Assembly (NCBI GenBank): GCA_035534295.1
Contig: DATLSE010000006.1
Location: forward strand, 1 to 64,000
Direction: 5' to 3'
DNA length: 64,000 nucleotides
Source: DATKQJ01 sp035534295
Lineage (GTDB): Bacteria > Chloroflexota > Dormibacteria > Dormibacterales > Dormibacteraceae
Positions 33,548 through 41,149 of the stretch are shown here, piece after piece (positions within the stretch are counted from its first letter, which is position 1; the number at the start of each line of letters is the position of its first letter). The translations under genes were made by a program, and so were the position numbers. Under the pieces are notes generated by a model. That model saw nothing but the letters and a program-made list of their open reading frames with translations, did no database searches and was not told the DNA's origin.

Positions 33548-33664
33548 CTACGAACGCCGCCGCGGCGGCTCCTGCATGAAGAGCGAGACCACCGCTCCGA
33601 TGGTCAGGGCCAGGAACAGGAAACCGATCACGAAGAGTCCGAGCTTGATTGTGGCTAGATCCAT
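33548..33664 (-). CDS. Small single-helix membrane protein
   Basis: A 38-residue protein with a hydrophobic segment (IKLGLFVIGFLFLALTIGAVVSLF) and a basic tail ending PPRRRS. GGGGGCGG just before the ATG acts as a ribosome site. It lies between the lipid operon and the divergent alcohol dehydrogenase gene. Function is unknown. The length is too short for homology by eye. Confidence 0.5.
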   Translation of the reverse strand: MDLATIKLGLFVIGFLFLALTIGAVVSLFMQEPPRRRS

Positions 33665-33733
33665 CCGCCCCCAAATGCTAGCAGGCGCCGCGGCCGCGCC
33701 CATCGCGAGCCGGGCCGTCCGCCCGGAGCGGGT

Positions 33734-33739
33734 TAGGAT
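33734..33739 (+). promoter_or_regulatory. Leaderless promoter -10 (TAGGAT)
   Basis: TAGGAT ends 6 nt before the GTG at 33746, matching the recurring leaderless pattern. Confidence 0.4.
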
Positions 33740-33745
33740 GGACCG

Positions 33746-34771
33746 GTGCCGGTGCTGAGCCAAGGTCTGGCCGCCGTCCTGCGCGAGACCACCGGACCCT
33801 CGGGGGTGCGCCTGGAGGAGCGGGAGGCGACCGCACTCCTGCCCGGACACGTGCGCCTCGGGGTGCGGGCGGCATCCCTCAACCACCTGGACCTCTGGGT
33901 CGCCTCCGGCGCACAGCGGGTGGGCCTGCCCCGGGTGCTAGGCGCCGACGCCGCCGGGGTCGTGCTCGAATCTGACGCCCCCGGGTGGAGCGTGGGTCAG
34001 GAGGCCCTGGTGTATCCGGTGCTGTGCTGCTGGCGCTGCGCCGCCTGCCGCGCCGGCGAGCAGGTTCTGTGTCCCGACTTCGGCATCCTCGGCGAGCACG
34101 GTGACGGTACCGCCGCCACCCAGCTCCAGGTCCCGGGCTCCAACCTCTACCCCAAGCCAGAGGGTCTGTCCTGGGTCGAGGCGGCGGCGATTCCGCTCAC
34201 CTTCCTCACCGCCTGGCGCATGCTGCGCCGCGCCGGACTGCACCCCGGCGACCGCCTGCTGGTGGTCGGGGCCGGGGCTGGGGTGGCCAACGCCGCACTC
34301 GCCTTGGGCCTCCACCTGGGCGCCCGGGTGGCGGTCACCTCACGCTCTAAAGCCAAGCTCGAGCGCGCCCTGGAGCTGGGCGCCGAGGCCGCGTTTTCCT
34401 CCCAGGATTTCGCCGCCGGGGTCCGAAGCTGGAGCCCAGGAGGGGTGGACGTCGTATTCGAGCACGTTGGGCCTGCCACCATCGAGCAGTCGCTGCGCTG
34501 CCTGCGCCGCGCTGGTCGCCTGGTCCTCTGCGGGTCGACGACGGGTCCTCGGGCGGAGATCAACCTGGCCCGCCTGTTCCTGGGCCAGGGCGAGATCCTG
34601 GGCTCGACCATGGGCAACGCAGGCGAGTTCGCCCAGGTCCTGGAGGCGGTCGCCCAGGGCGTGCGTCCGATCGTGGACTCAGTCCATCCCCTGGAGCGGG
34701 TGGAGGCCGCGCTGAGTCGACTGGAGGCGCAGGAGCAATTCGGCAAGGTGGTCCTGGAGATGCCCAGCTGA
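33746..34771 (+). CDS. Zinc-type quinone/alcohol oxidoreductase (MDR)
   Basis: A 341-residue MDR enzyme. RVLGADAAGVV and the cysteine set CCWRCAACRAGEQVLC (structural zinc) are followed by LVVGAGAGVANAALALG for NADPH and the segment DVVFEHVGPATIEQSL. The catalytic zinc ligands are partly replaced, as in quinone oxidoreductases. It is the first of two tandem plus-strand genes; surE follows 8 nt downstream. The substrate is unknown. Confidence 0.83.
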   Translation: MPVLSQGLAAVLRETTGPSGVRLEEREATALLPGHVRLGVRAASLNHLDLWVASGAQRVGLPRVLGADAAGVVLESDAPGWSVGQEALVYPVLCCWRCAACRAGEQVLCPDFGILGEHGDGTAATQLQVPGSNLYPKPEGLSWVEAAAIPLTFLTAWRMLRRAGLHPGDRLLVVGAGAGVANAALALGLHLGARVAVTSRSKAKLERALELGAEAAFSSQDFAAGVRSWSPGGVDVVFEHVGPATIEQSLRCLRRAGRLVLCGSTTGPRAEINLARLFLGQGEILGSTMGNAGEFAQVLEAVAQGVRPIVDSVHPLERVEAALSRLEAQEQFGKVVLEMPS

Positions 34772-34779
34772 GCCGGCCG

Positions 34780-35616
34780 GTGCGGCTCCTGGTGACCAAC
34801 GACGACGGCGTCTCCTCGCCCGGCCTGGCGGCCTTGCGCTCCGCCCTCGCCCCCCTGGGCGAGGTGCTCCTGGTCGCCCCCGACGCCGAGCGCTCGGCCA
34901 TCGGACACGCCATCACCACCTCCACCCCGCTCCGCGTGTCCGAGTATCTGGACCCGCAGGGCGGCTTCATCGGCTACAGCGTGAACGGCACCCCGGCCGA
35001 CTGCGTGAAGCTGGCGCTGGGTTCCATCCACCGCTCCAACCCACCCGACATCGTCGTCTCGGGCATCAACCGGGGGCAGAACACCGGCACCAGCATCATC
35101 TACTCGGGGACGGTCTCGGCTGCCACCGAGGCGCGCATCCTGGGCTGCCCATCGATCGCGGTATCCCTGGGCTCGGCCCAACCCAAGGACTGGTCGGTGG
35201 CGGCCGAGGTGGCGTGTAGCGTGGCTCGCCTGGTTCTGGCCCGGGGGTTGCCCGAGCGGGTGCTGCTCAACGTCAACGTGCCTGCGCGGCCGCGGGAGGA
35301 GATCCTGGGCGTGCGCATAACGCGCCAGGGCCAATCCGGATTTGAAGAGGTCTTCCATATCCGCGCCGACCCCCGGCGCGAGCCCTATTACTGGCTGGCC
35401 GGAGCCTTTCGCGTCACCGACGTGGAGGAGGACACCGACGCCTGGGCTCTAGAGCAGGGGTGGATCTCGATCACGCCGGTGAGCTACGACCTGACCGCCA
35501 AGGACGCCCTGGCCGGACTTGAGGCGTGGCGGAGTGAGCTCTGGTCCGGGACCAGCCCTCAGGCGTCGGTGCCGAAGAGGCGGTCACCGAAATCTCCCAG
35601 ACCGGGCACGATGTAG
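34780..35616 (+). CDS. surE: 5'/3'-nucleotidase SurE
   Basis: A 278-residue metal-dependent phosphatase of the survival protein family that dephosphorylates nucleotides. The N-terminal LVTNDDG supplies the metal-binding Asp pair. APDAERSAIGHAIT, GTPADCVKLAL, SGINRGQNTG and YSGTVSAATEA form the active site. A GTG start 8 nt after the preceding gene suggests an operon. Its last 58 bp overlap the convergent upp gene. Confidence 0.92.
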   Translation: MRLLVTNDDGVSSPGLAALRSALAPLGEVLLVAPDAERSAIGHAITTSTPLRVSEYLDPQGGFIGYSVNGTPADCVKLALGSIHRSNPPDIVVSGINRGQNTGTSIIYSGTVSAATEARILGCPSIAVSLGSAQPKDWSVAAEVACSVARLVLARGLPERVLLNVNVPARPREEILGVRITRQGQSGFEEVFHIRADPRREPYYWLAGAFRVTDVEEDTDAWALEQGWISITPVSYDLTAKDALAGLEAWRSELWSGTSPQASVPKRRSPKSPRPGTM

Positions 35617-36182
35617 GAGCGCGAGTCGAGGCCCCGGTCCAGGGCTGCCGCCACGATGCGCACCCCGGGGTGGCTCTGCTCCAGGCGCCGAACGCCCTCG
35701 GGCGCGGCGACCACGCAGACCAGGCGCGCATCCTCACCCCCGGCGGCGGAGATCAGCTCCAGCGCGCGCTCAGCGGAGCCTCCGGTCGCGAGCATGGGAT
35801 CGAGGAGCAGAGGCAGCTTGCCGGCCAACGGAGGTAGCTTCTGGTAGTAGATGCGCGCGACGGCAGAGGACTCGTCGCGCTCCAGCCCGATGTAGCCGAC
35901 GCTCACGCGGGGCAGCAACTCGAGCGCGGGCGCGAGCAGCCCCAGGCCCGCGCGCAGGACCGGGATCACCACCACCTCCTGGCCCACCCGGTGGGCGCGG
36001 GCGCGGCCCAGCGGGGCCTCCACCCAGCCCGAGCGCAGGGTCAGATCGGCGGTCGCCTCGTAGAGCAGCAGGGTGATGATGCGCCGGCTCAGAGACCTGA
36101 ACTCCTCGGGCCCGGTGCGGCGGTCGCGGAGCCCGGCCAGACAGTCCAGGACCAGGGGGTGGGTGCTGACCTCGATCGCCAT
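35559..36182 (-). CDS. upp: Uracil phosphoribosyltransferase
   Basis: A 207-residue salvage enzyme that makes UMP from uracil and PRPP. The PRPP loop DPMLATGGSAERALE and the C-terminal uracil-binding region (IVPGLGDFGDRLFGT) are canonical. VIPVLRAGLGLLAPALEL and SVGYIGLERDE are also family segments. Its 3' end overlaps the opposing surE 3' end by 58 bp. It is coupled to the upstream DtxR-family gene by TGATG. Confidence 0.95.
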   Translation of the reverse strand: MAIEVSTHPLVLDCLAGLRDRRTGPEEFRSLSRRIITLLLYEATADLTLRSGWVEAPLGRARAHRVGQEVVVIPVLRAGLGLLAPALELLPRVSVGYIGLERDESSAVARIYYQKLPPLAGKLPLLLDPMLATGGSAERALELISAAGGEDARLVCVVAAPEGVRRLEQSHPGVRIVAAALDRGLDSRSYIVPGLGDFGDRLFGTDA

Positions 36183-36880
36183 CAGGACGCCGGGGTGGAG
36201 TACGGAACGGCCCAGATCCGCTCGGCGGTCTCGAGCGTGACCTGGGTCCGTCGGCCCTCCACCAGGAGCGCGAGTCGCTCCGCGCCATGCTCTCCAACCT
36301 CGAGCACGGCGCCGGGGACCAGTCGGCGTTCCAGCAGCTGGCCCAAGAGCAGGGGCACCTCGCGCTCGGCCACCTCGGAGATGCGCGTCAGGCGCACGGT
36401 CTGCCCGGAGGGAATCTGGCTCAGGCGGATCTCGTCCGGGTCCTGCTCGGAGTGGCCCGGGATGGGATTGCCGTGAGGGCAGGTGAGCGGGCGTCCCAAG
36501 AGCTCGTAGAGGCGGCCGACCACGGTCTCGGAGATGGCGTGCTCAAGCCGGGCCGCCTCCTCGTCAGCGGCCACCCAGTCCAGGCCGACGTGGTCGGTCA
36601 GCCAGCGCTCGGTGATGCGATGGCGGCGCACCAGCGCGGCCGCCTCGGACGCCCCCCGTGGCGTGAGCTCGATCTCCTTGCTCGCTTCCAGGCGCAGCAG
36701 CCCGTCGCGCGCGAGCCGGCGCAGAGCCAGGGTGACGGTGGGGCGGCTGACGCCGAGCCACTGGGCGAGGCGCGCCGGCCGGGCGCTCATGCCCTCGGCC
36801 CGAATGTAGTAGAGCGCCTCCAGATAGCGCGCCGCGACCTCGCTCGGGGGGCTCGCGGCGCGAGTCGGCGCGCCGGTCAA
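36182..36880 (-). CDS. DtxR/MntR-family metalloregulator
   Basis: A 232-residue iron- or manganese-responsive repressor. Residues 15-75 are a winged helix (LAQWLGVSRPTVTLALRRLARDGLL), then the dimerisation region ending LGRPLTCPHGNPIP with family metal residues. The C-terminal FeoA/SH3-like domain (SGQTVRLTRISEVAE and VGEHGAERLALLVEGRR) completes it. Its 3' end overlaps upp. It might control metal uptake genes elsewhere. No operator was identified. Confidence 0.85.
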   Translation of the reverse strand: MTGAPTRAASPPSEVAARYLEALYYIRAEGMSARPARLAQWLGVSRPTVTLALRRLARDGLLRLEASKEIELTPRGASEAAALVRRHRITERWLTDHVGLDWVAADEEAARLEHAISETVVGRLYELLGRPLTCPHGNPIPGHSEQDPDEIRLSQIPSGQTVRLTRISEVAEREVPLLLGQLLERRLVPGAVLEVGEHGAERLALLVEGRRTQVTLETAERIWAVPYSTPAS

Positions 36881-36887
36881 TCCGTCC

Positions 36888-37232
36888 TCAGCGACTCAGG
36901 GATTCGGCCATCTGATCGCGGGCGTCCCATTCCGGGTCACGCTCGCGGAACAGCCGCTCTTGGATCTCGAATATGGAGTCCAACGTCTCCTGCACCACCT
37001 CGCTGTCGCGATAGATGCGCCGGAAGTCGTCGGGGAGCTCGTCGAGGGTGCCTCTGAACTGCGCCCGGAAGGGGTCTGAGATCCGTCGCTCGCCGGCCAG
37101 ATTCATCTCCTCCAGCCGCCAGAGGACCTCGTCCGTTGCCTGCAGCAGGCGCTGAAAGCGGTAGCGACGCTGGTTGTCGACCTCGATCTCTTCGCGCATG
37201 CGCGCAATGGCGAGGTTGGCCTGATCGATCAT
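36888..37232 (-). CDS. Hypothetical coiled-coil protein
   Basis: A 114-residue, highly charged helical protein (RMREEIEVDNQRRYRFQRLL; SVVQETLDSIFEIQ-like heptads). No domain is recognised. It ends 7 nt before the DtxR-family gene and starts at an ATG 6 nt after a TACTCT -10, so it is leaderless. The start codon is 17 bp from the divergent Nudix gene. Confidence 0.7.
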   Translation of the reverse strand: MIDQANLAIARMREEIEVDNQRRYRFQRLLQATDEVLWRLEEMNLAGERRISDPFRAQFRGTLDELPDDFRRIYRDSEVVQETLDSIFEIQERLFRERDPEWDARDQMAESLSR

Positions 37233-37237
37233 CCCTC

Positions 37238-37244
37238 TAGAGTA
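37238..37244. promoter_or_regulatory. Overlapping bidirectional promoter (TAGAGTA)
   Basis: On the plus strand TAGAGT (37238-37243) ends 6 nt before the Nudix GTG at 37250. On the minus strand TACTCT (37244-37239) ends 6 nt before the ATG at 37232. The two -10 hexamers share six of seven bases, so a single 7-bp element could serve both directions. Confidence 0.55.
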
Positions 37245-37249
37245 CCCTG

Positions 37250-37843
37250 GTGAACCCGCCTGCTATTCCCCCGTCCGATGCGAACGACCGCGGATACCTG
37301 GAGCGGTTGGGCGGCCGACTCGAGCCGGCCTGGGGCGACTTCAGCTTCGAGCCCGGATCCCGCGCCGCGGCCGTGGTCGCCATCCTTCTGCGCCGGGGCG
37401 GACACTGGATCATACCCTTCGTGGTGCGCCGTCCCGATCTGCGCTCTCACCCTGGCCAGGTGGGCCTGCCGGGGGGCAGCATCGAGACCGGGGAGACGCC
37501 CTGGGAGGCGGCGGCTCGGGAGTCGGAGGAGGAGCTCGGGGTTCCCGCCGCCGAGCTGATCCCGCTCGGCAGCGGGGGTCGAACCCACCTCAGCGTGCAC
37601 AACTACTGCGTCCTGCCCTTCGTCGCCTACCTGGGCGATCCCGACGCGACCTTTATCGCCAACCCCCAGGAGCTGACCGGAGTCCTGGAGGTGCGCCTCG
37701 ACCATCTGCTCGATCCAGAGCGCTGGCGGATCGACCGCTCGAGCCGGCTGGGCCGCCACTTCCCGACCCAGCCCACCCCCATCTGGGGACTCACCGTCCG
37801 CCTCCTGGACGACCTCCTGCCCCGGCTTGAGGCTGCCCTTTAA
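37250..37843 (+). CDS. Nudix CoA pyrophosphatase-like hydrolase
   Basis: A 197-residue Nudix hydrolase. Ahead of the Nudix box is FVVRRPDLRSHPGQVGLPGG, the UPF0035/CoA-pyrophosphatase motif, and the box reads GSIETGETPWEAAARESEEELG with all catalytic Glu residues. This subgroup hydrolyses CoA or related CoA thioesters. GTG at 37250 has no ribosome site, supporting leaderless expression. Confidence 0.88.
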   Translation: MNPPAIPPSDANDRGYLERLGGRLEPAWGDFSFEPGSRAAAVVAILLRRGGHWIIPFVVRRPDLRSHPGQVGLPGGSIETGETPWEAAARESEEELGVPAAELIPLGSGGRTHLSVHNYCVLPFVAYLGDPDATFIANPQELTGVLEVRLDHLLDPERWRIDRSSRLGRHFPTQPTPIWGLTVRLLDDLLPRLEAAL

Positions 37844-37867
37844 GCCCGGGGCAAGACTCCGCCGACC

Positions 37868-38704
37868 TCATTGAACCGCCCGGGGCGGGCTTCCGATCTC
37901 CGCCAGGCGCCCATCCTCCTCCAGCACCGAGACCAGGAGCGCCAGCGAGCGGAGCATGTAGGGCATACCGAAGTCGAGGCACGTCTGCAGCACCACCTCC
38001 TTCAACTGCTCGACGCTGGCCCCGCAGCGCAGCGCGCCCCTCATGTGCTCGCGGAGCTGGGTCGTCTCGCCCAGAGCGCTGAGCTCTCCCACCAGGCACA
38101 GAAGTCGGGTGCGGTCGTCCAGCACGCCGCGCACGTACATCCCGTCGTAGATGAACTCGAGCCAGCTGCGGGCGAAGTCTTGGTCGATCGCATCCAGGTA
38201 TTCGAGGATGTTGAGGTGGTGGCGGGGGCGCAGCCGCAGGCCGGTGCTGATGCCGCTCCATCCGTAGCGCTGCATGAGGCTCTGGCGTCGTGGGTCGGCC
38301 TGGTCCTGGGGATCCCAGCCGGGCTGCTCGGACTCCATGGTGCCCCGATCGGGACCCTCGACCGGCAGGGCTGCGCTGCGCACCGCGTCGAGCTGGCCCT
38401 CCCGGCGCGCGAGCCTGACGAAGATCTCGAGGGCGGCGCCGACGCCCTGGTCACCCGAGTAGACCGAGCACTGAAATATCACCTCGAGCGCGGCCTGAGC
38501 CAGACCCTCGTCGAGGGCGGCGCTGAGAGCGTCCTCGAGTCGGGCGGGGTTGCGGGTGACCGTGAACTGGCCCACCCGGACCAGCAGCCGGATCCGGCGG
38601 TCGAGCACGCTGCGCCGGGCGAGTGCGGCCTCAAATCGCGCCAGCCGGTTCACGTAGTGAGGATCCAGGCCCTCCGCTCGCGCCACCTCGAGAGAACGGT
38701 TCAT
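37868..38704 (-). CDS. Tandem carboxymuconolactone decarboxylase-fold protein
   Basis: About 278 residues with two AhpD/CMD-like halves. The first half (residues ~25-115) has LEDALSAALDEGLAQAALEVIFQC. The second (150-270) has LREHMRGALRCGASVEQLKEVVLQTCLDFGMPYML, closest to the CMD core. The ATG at 38704 has a GGGAGGGCG ribosome site. Neither half shows the CxxC of AhpD peroxidase. It lies just after the ccm operon but is separated by 170 bp. Confidence 0.72.
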   Translation of the reverse strand: MNRSLEVARAEGLDPHYVNRLARFEAALARRSVLDRRIRLLVRVGQFTVTRNPARLEDALSAALDEGLAQAALEVIFQCSVYSGDQGVGAALEIFVRLARREGQLDAVRSAALPVEGPDRGTMESEQPGWDPQDQADPRRQSLMQRYGWSGISTGLRLRPRHHLNILEYLDAIDQDFARSWLEFIYDGMYVRGVLDDRTRLLCLVGELSALGETTQLREHMRGALRCGASVEQLKEVVLQTCLDFGMPYMLRSLALLVSVLEEDGRLAEIGSPPRAVQ

Positions 38705-38874
38705 GCTCGCCCTCCCGGCACCGGCTGGGGGCGGCTGGGGATGGTGAGCGATGCGGTCATGGACCAATGCCTCCTCGCGTGCGGGCCGCTGTCAAATCCG
38801 GACGGCCCCGGGGTGGGGCCTCGGCTCGGGCGAGGATAGATCAGACGCCGCCGGTCGGGGTGGGGTTCCCCGGG

Positions 38875-38961
38875 TCAGCGAGGCAGGCGGAAGAGCGAGA
38901 CGGCCAGGAAACCGCCCAGCAGGACGGTGGCGAAGGCGTAGGCCAGAATCAAAAAGCTCAC
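38875..38961 (-). CDS. ccmD: CcmD-like small protein
   Basis: A 28-residue single-helix protein (LILAYAFATVLLGGFLAVSLF then RLPR). Its GTG overlaps the ccmC stop by 4 nt (GTGA). CcmD stabilises the CcmABC heme exporter and is known for its short size and lack of conserved motifs, so position defines the call. Confidence 0.6.
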   Translation of the reverse strand: MSFLILAYAFATVLLGGFLAVSLFRLPR

Positions 38962-39656
38962 CGCTGCGGCAGGAGCTCCAGGCTGGCACTCGACTCCAGC
39001 ACCCGCGCCTCCTGCTCCAGCTCCAGGCGGTAGCGGATCGCGACCATCACGGCGGCCAGAAACACGGTGCAGACCATGGTCACCATGAAGGCCACGAGCA
39101 TGGGCGCGGGCAGCGCGTCCTGCTCGATGATCGGACCCGGGTGCAGGGTGCGCCACCACTGCACGCTGAAGTGGACGATGGGCACGTCAATGAATCCGAT
39201 GATGCCGACCACGGCGGAAAGGCGCATGGCCGACCGGCCGGGACTGGCGAAGCGCCGGACCAAAAGGTATCCGGCGTAGACCACGCCCAGGACCACGGTC
39301 GAGGTGAAGCGGGCGTCCCAGGTCTGGGTCGGATCCCAATTCCAGATCGGCTTGGCCCAGATGATGCCCATGACCACGCAGTTGATGGTGAACAAAAGGC
39401 CCACCAGAGCTCCGGCGCGGGCCAGGCGGTCGGCGACCAGATTGCCGTAGACCAGGTAGTGGACGCACCCGCCGAGGACCAAGGCGAAGCAGAAGTAGGC
39501 CGCGATGGCCGAGCTGACGTGGAGGTAGAAGATGCGCTGGACGGGGCCCTGGACCTGGTCCTGAGGGGCGTATATGAAGATCATGTAGGCCGCCACCAAC
39601 ATGGCCGCAACCGCGGCTAGGGCGAGCAGGCGAAGCGTCCGGGTGTCCCTAATCAT
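38958..39656 (-). CDS. ccmC: Heme exporter subunit CcmC
   Basis: A 232-residue membrane protein with six helices that delivers heme to CcmE. The tryptophan-rich WAKPIWNWDPTQTWDARFTS segment (the WWD-like domain) and flanking His in YLHVSSA and VPIVHFSVQ are the heme-handling features. ATG at 39656 overlaps the ccmB 3' end by 8 nt. Confidence 0.9.
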   Translation of the reverse strand: MIRDTRTLRLLALAAVAAMLVAAYMIFIYAPQDQVQGPVQRIFYLHVSSAIAAYFCFALVLGGCVHYLVYGNLVADRLARAGALVGLLFTINCVVMGIIWAKPIWNWDPTQTWDARFTSTVVLGVVYAGYLLVRRFASPGRSAMRLSAVVGIIGFIDVPIVHFSVQWWRTLHPGPIIEQDALPAPMLVAFMVTMVCTVFLAAVMVAIRYRLELEQEARVLESSASLELLPQR

Positions 39657-40311
39657 CAAGCACAAATCGGGCGGCCAGCGTGGCCACGACGACGAACAGT
39701 ATGTCAAAGTCGAGCAGCAGAGGCAGCGGCTGACCCTGTAGTGCTCCCCCCCCCATCGCTTCCTCGACCGCCCTCGATCCGACCACGATGAGCGGGATCC
39801 AGAGGGGAAGAACCAGGACCGGAAGCAGGATTTCACGAGCCCGGGTCCGCGCCGCCAGAGCGGCGAACAGACTGCCCAGAGCGGCCATCCCAAGGGTGGC
39901 CAGGACCACGGCCGCGACCACCTCCAAGTTGATCGGGCTGCCCAGGAAGACCGCCATCCCGGGCAGCAGGAAAGCCTCGATCACGAGCATGAAGACGACG
40001 GCGGCCAGCGCCTTACCCAGGAATATCGCCGCCGCGCCGGCCGGACTCAAGAGCATGGCGTCGAGCGATCCGTTCTCGCGATCGGCGGCGAAGGCGCGAC
40101 CGAAGGCGATGAGGGCGGTGAAAACGATCACCATCCAGAGCACCCCGGGGCTGATGCGGGGAGCGCTGACGCGGTCCAGGTCGAAGGCGAAGTTGGCGAT
40201 GATGAGGGCCAGGACCACGAACTGGGTCATGGCCGGGATCAGCTCCCCGCCGCGCGTTTCGGCGCGCAGATCCCGCAGCGCCACGGCTCGGACGGCGCGC
40301 CAGCCATTCAT
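39649..40311 (-). CDS. ccmB: Heme exporter subunit CcmB
   Basis: A 220-residue six-helix permease that pairs with CcmA. It begins MNGWRAVRAVALRDLRAETRGG, followed by LLSPAGAAAIFLGKALAAVVF and AFGRAFAADRENGSLDAMLL, a family signature. The start overlaps the ccmA stop by 4 nt. Leftward operon with ccmA ahead and ccmC behind. Confidence 0.9.
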   Translation of the reverse strand: MNGWRAVRAVALRDLRAETRGGELIPAMTQFVVLALIIANFAFDLDRVSAPRISPGVLWMVIVFTALIAFGRAFAADRENGSLDAMLLSPAGAAAIFLGKALAAVVFMLVIEAFLLPGMAVFLGSPINLEVVAAVVLATLGMAALGSLFAALAARTRAREILLPVLVLPLWIPLIVVGSRAVEEAMGGGALQGQPLPLLLDFDILFVVVATLAARFVLDD

Positions 40312-40946
40312 CCCGGGGTTCCAAGGCGCGGGCGCGTCGCGCCGCCCGCACCCAGCTCCAACTCGCGCCCACAGAGGCTGGCGGCGAGGGCGCGATCGTG
40401 GGTCGCGATCACCGCCGCGCGTCCGGCCAGGAGCCGCCCGAGCAGCTCGCGCGCCGTGACGTCCAGGCTGGCGTCGGGCTCGTCGAGAAAGACCAGCTCA
40501 GGGTCGTGGAGCAGCGCGCGGGCCAGGGCCAGGCGCTGTTCCATGCCCCGCGAGAGCTCCCGAGCCCGACGCCCGGAAACCGCCTCGAGCCCGACCTCGG
40601 CCAGCGCGGCGCGGGCTCGCTCTGGCTCCAGGTGGTAGAGAGCGGCGTAGAACTCGAGGTTTTCGAGCGCGCTCAGCTGCGGCTGGACGCCGCTCTGGTG
40701 GCCCAGGTACCCGATCCGGGGCCGGACCAGCTGACGCTGAGCGAGGGCGTCGTGACCCAGAATCTGGAGCGCACCGGTGGCCGGACGGGCGAGCGTGGCC
40801 AGGATGCGCAGCAGCGTCGTCTTGCCCGACCCGTTGGGGCCGAGGAGAGCCAGGTGCTCCCCCTCCTCGAGTTCTAGATCCAGGGGACCGAGAACGGGCC
40901 CGGCGCCGTAGGTCTGGGTCAGGTCATGACCCAGGACCGCCCTCAT
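40308..40946 (-). CDS. ccmA: Heme exporter ATPase CcmA
   Basis: A 212-residue ABC ATPase. Walker A GPNGSGKTT, signature LSRGMEQRLALARAL and Walker B LVFLDEPDASLD are intact, and the D-loop and H-switch (IATHDRA) follow. It couples ATP hydrolysis to CcmBC heme delivery. It overlaps the CcmI-like gene by ATGA. Confidence 0.92.
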   Translation of the reverse strand: MRAVLGHDLTQTYGAGPVLGPLDLELEEGEHLALLGPNGSGKTTLLRILATLARPATGALQILGHDALAQRQLVRPRIGYLGHQSGVQPQLSALENLEFYAALYHLEPERARAALAEVGLEAVSGRRARELSRGMEQRLALARALLHDPELVFLDEPDASLDVTARELLGRLLAGRAAVIATHDRALAASLCGRELELGAGGATRPRLGTPG

Positions 40947-41149
40947 CGCAGGTCCTGCTTCCGCTCCGCCGCCTCGCGGGCGGATATGTGTCCCAGTGCC
41001 TGCTCGTACTCGATCTCCTCCAGCTCGAGCGCCGGGGACGGGGCGGCAGATGGCTGCAGTTCGACCGGCGCCGCCCGGTGCCGGATCAGGGGCCAGAAGA
41101 CCCAGGGCGCGGTCAGCGCGAGGGCGAGGCTGGCCAGAGCCCAGGTCAC
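40943..41149 (-). CDS. Short CcmI-like protein
   Basis: A 68-residue protein with one helix (ALASLALALTAPWVFWPLI) and a charged tail containing LEEIEYEQALGHISAREAAE, similar to the N-terminal part of CcmI, which presents apocytochromes. It is far shorter than a full CcmI (no TPR domain). Its GTG overlaps the ccmF stop by 4 nt. The functional call rests on position and a weak motif. Confidence 0.5.
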   Translation of the reverse strand: MTWALASLALALTAPWVFWPLIRHRAAPVELQPSAAPSPALELEEIEYEQALGHISAREAAERKQDLR

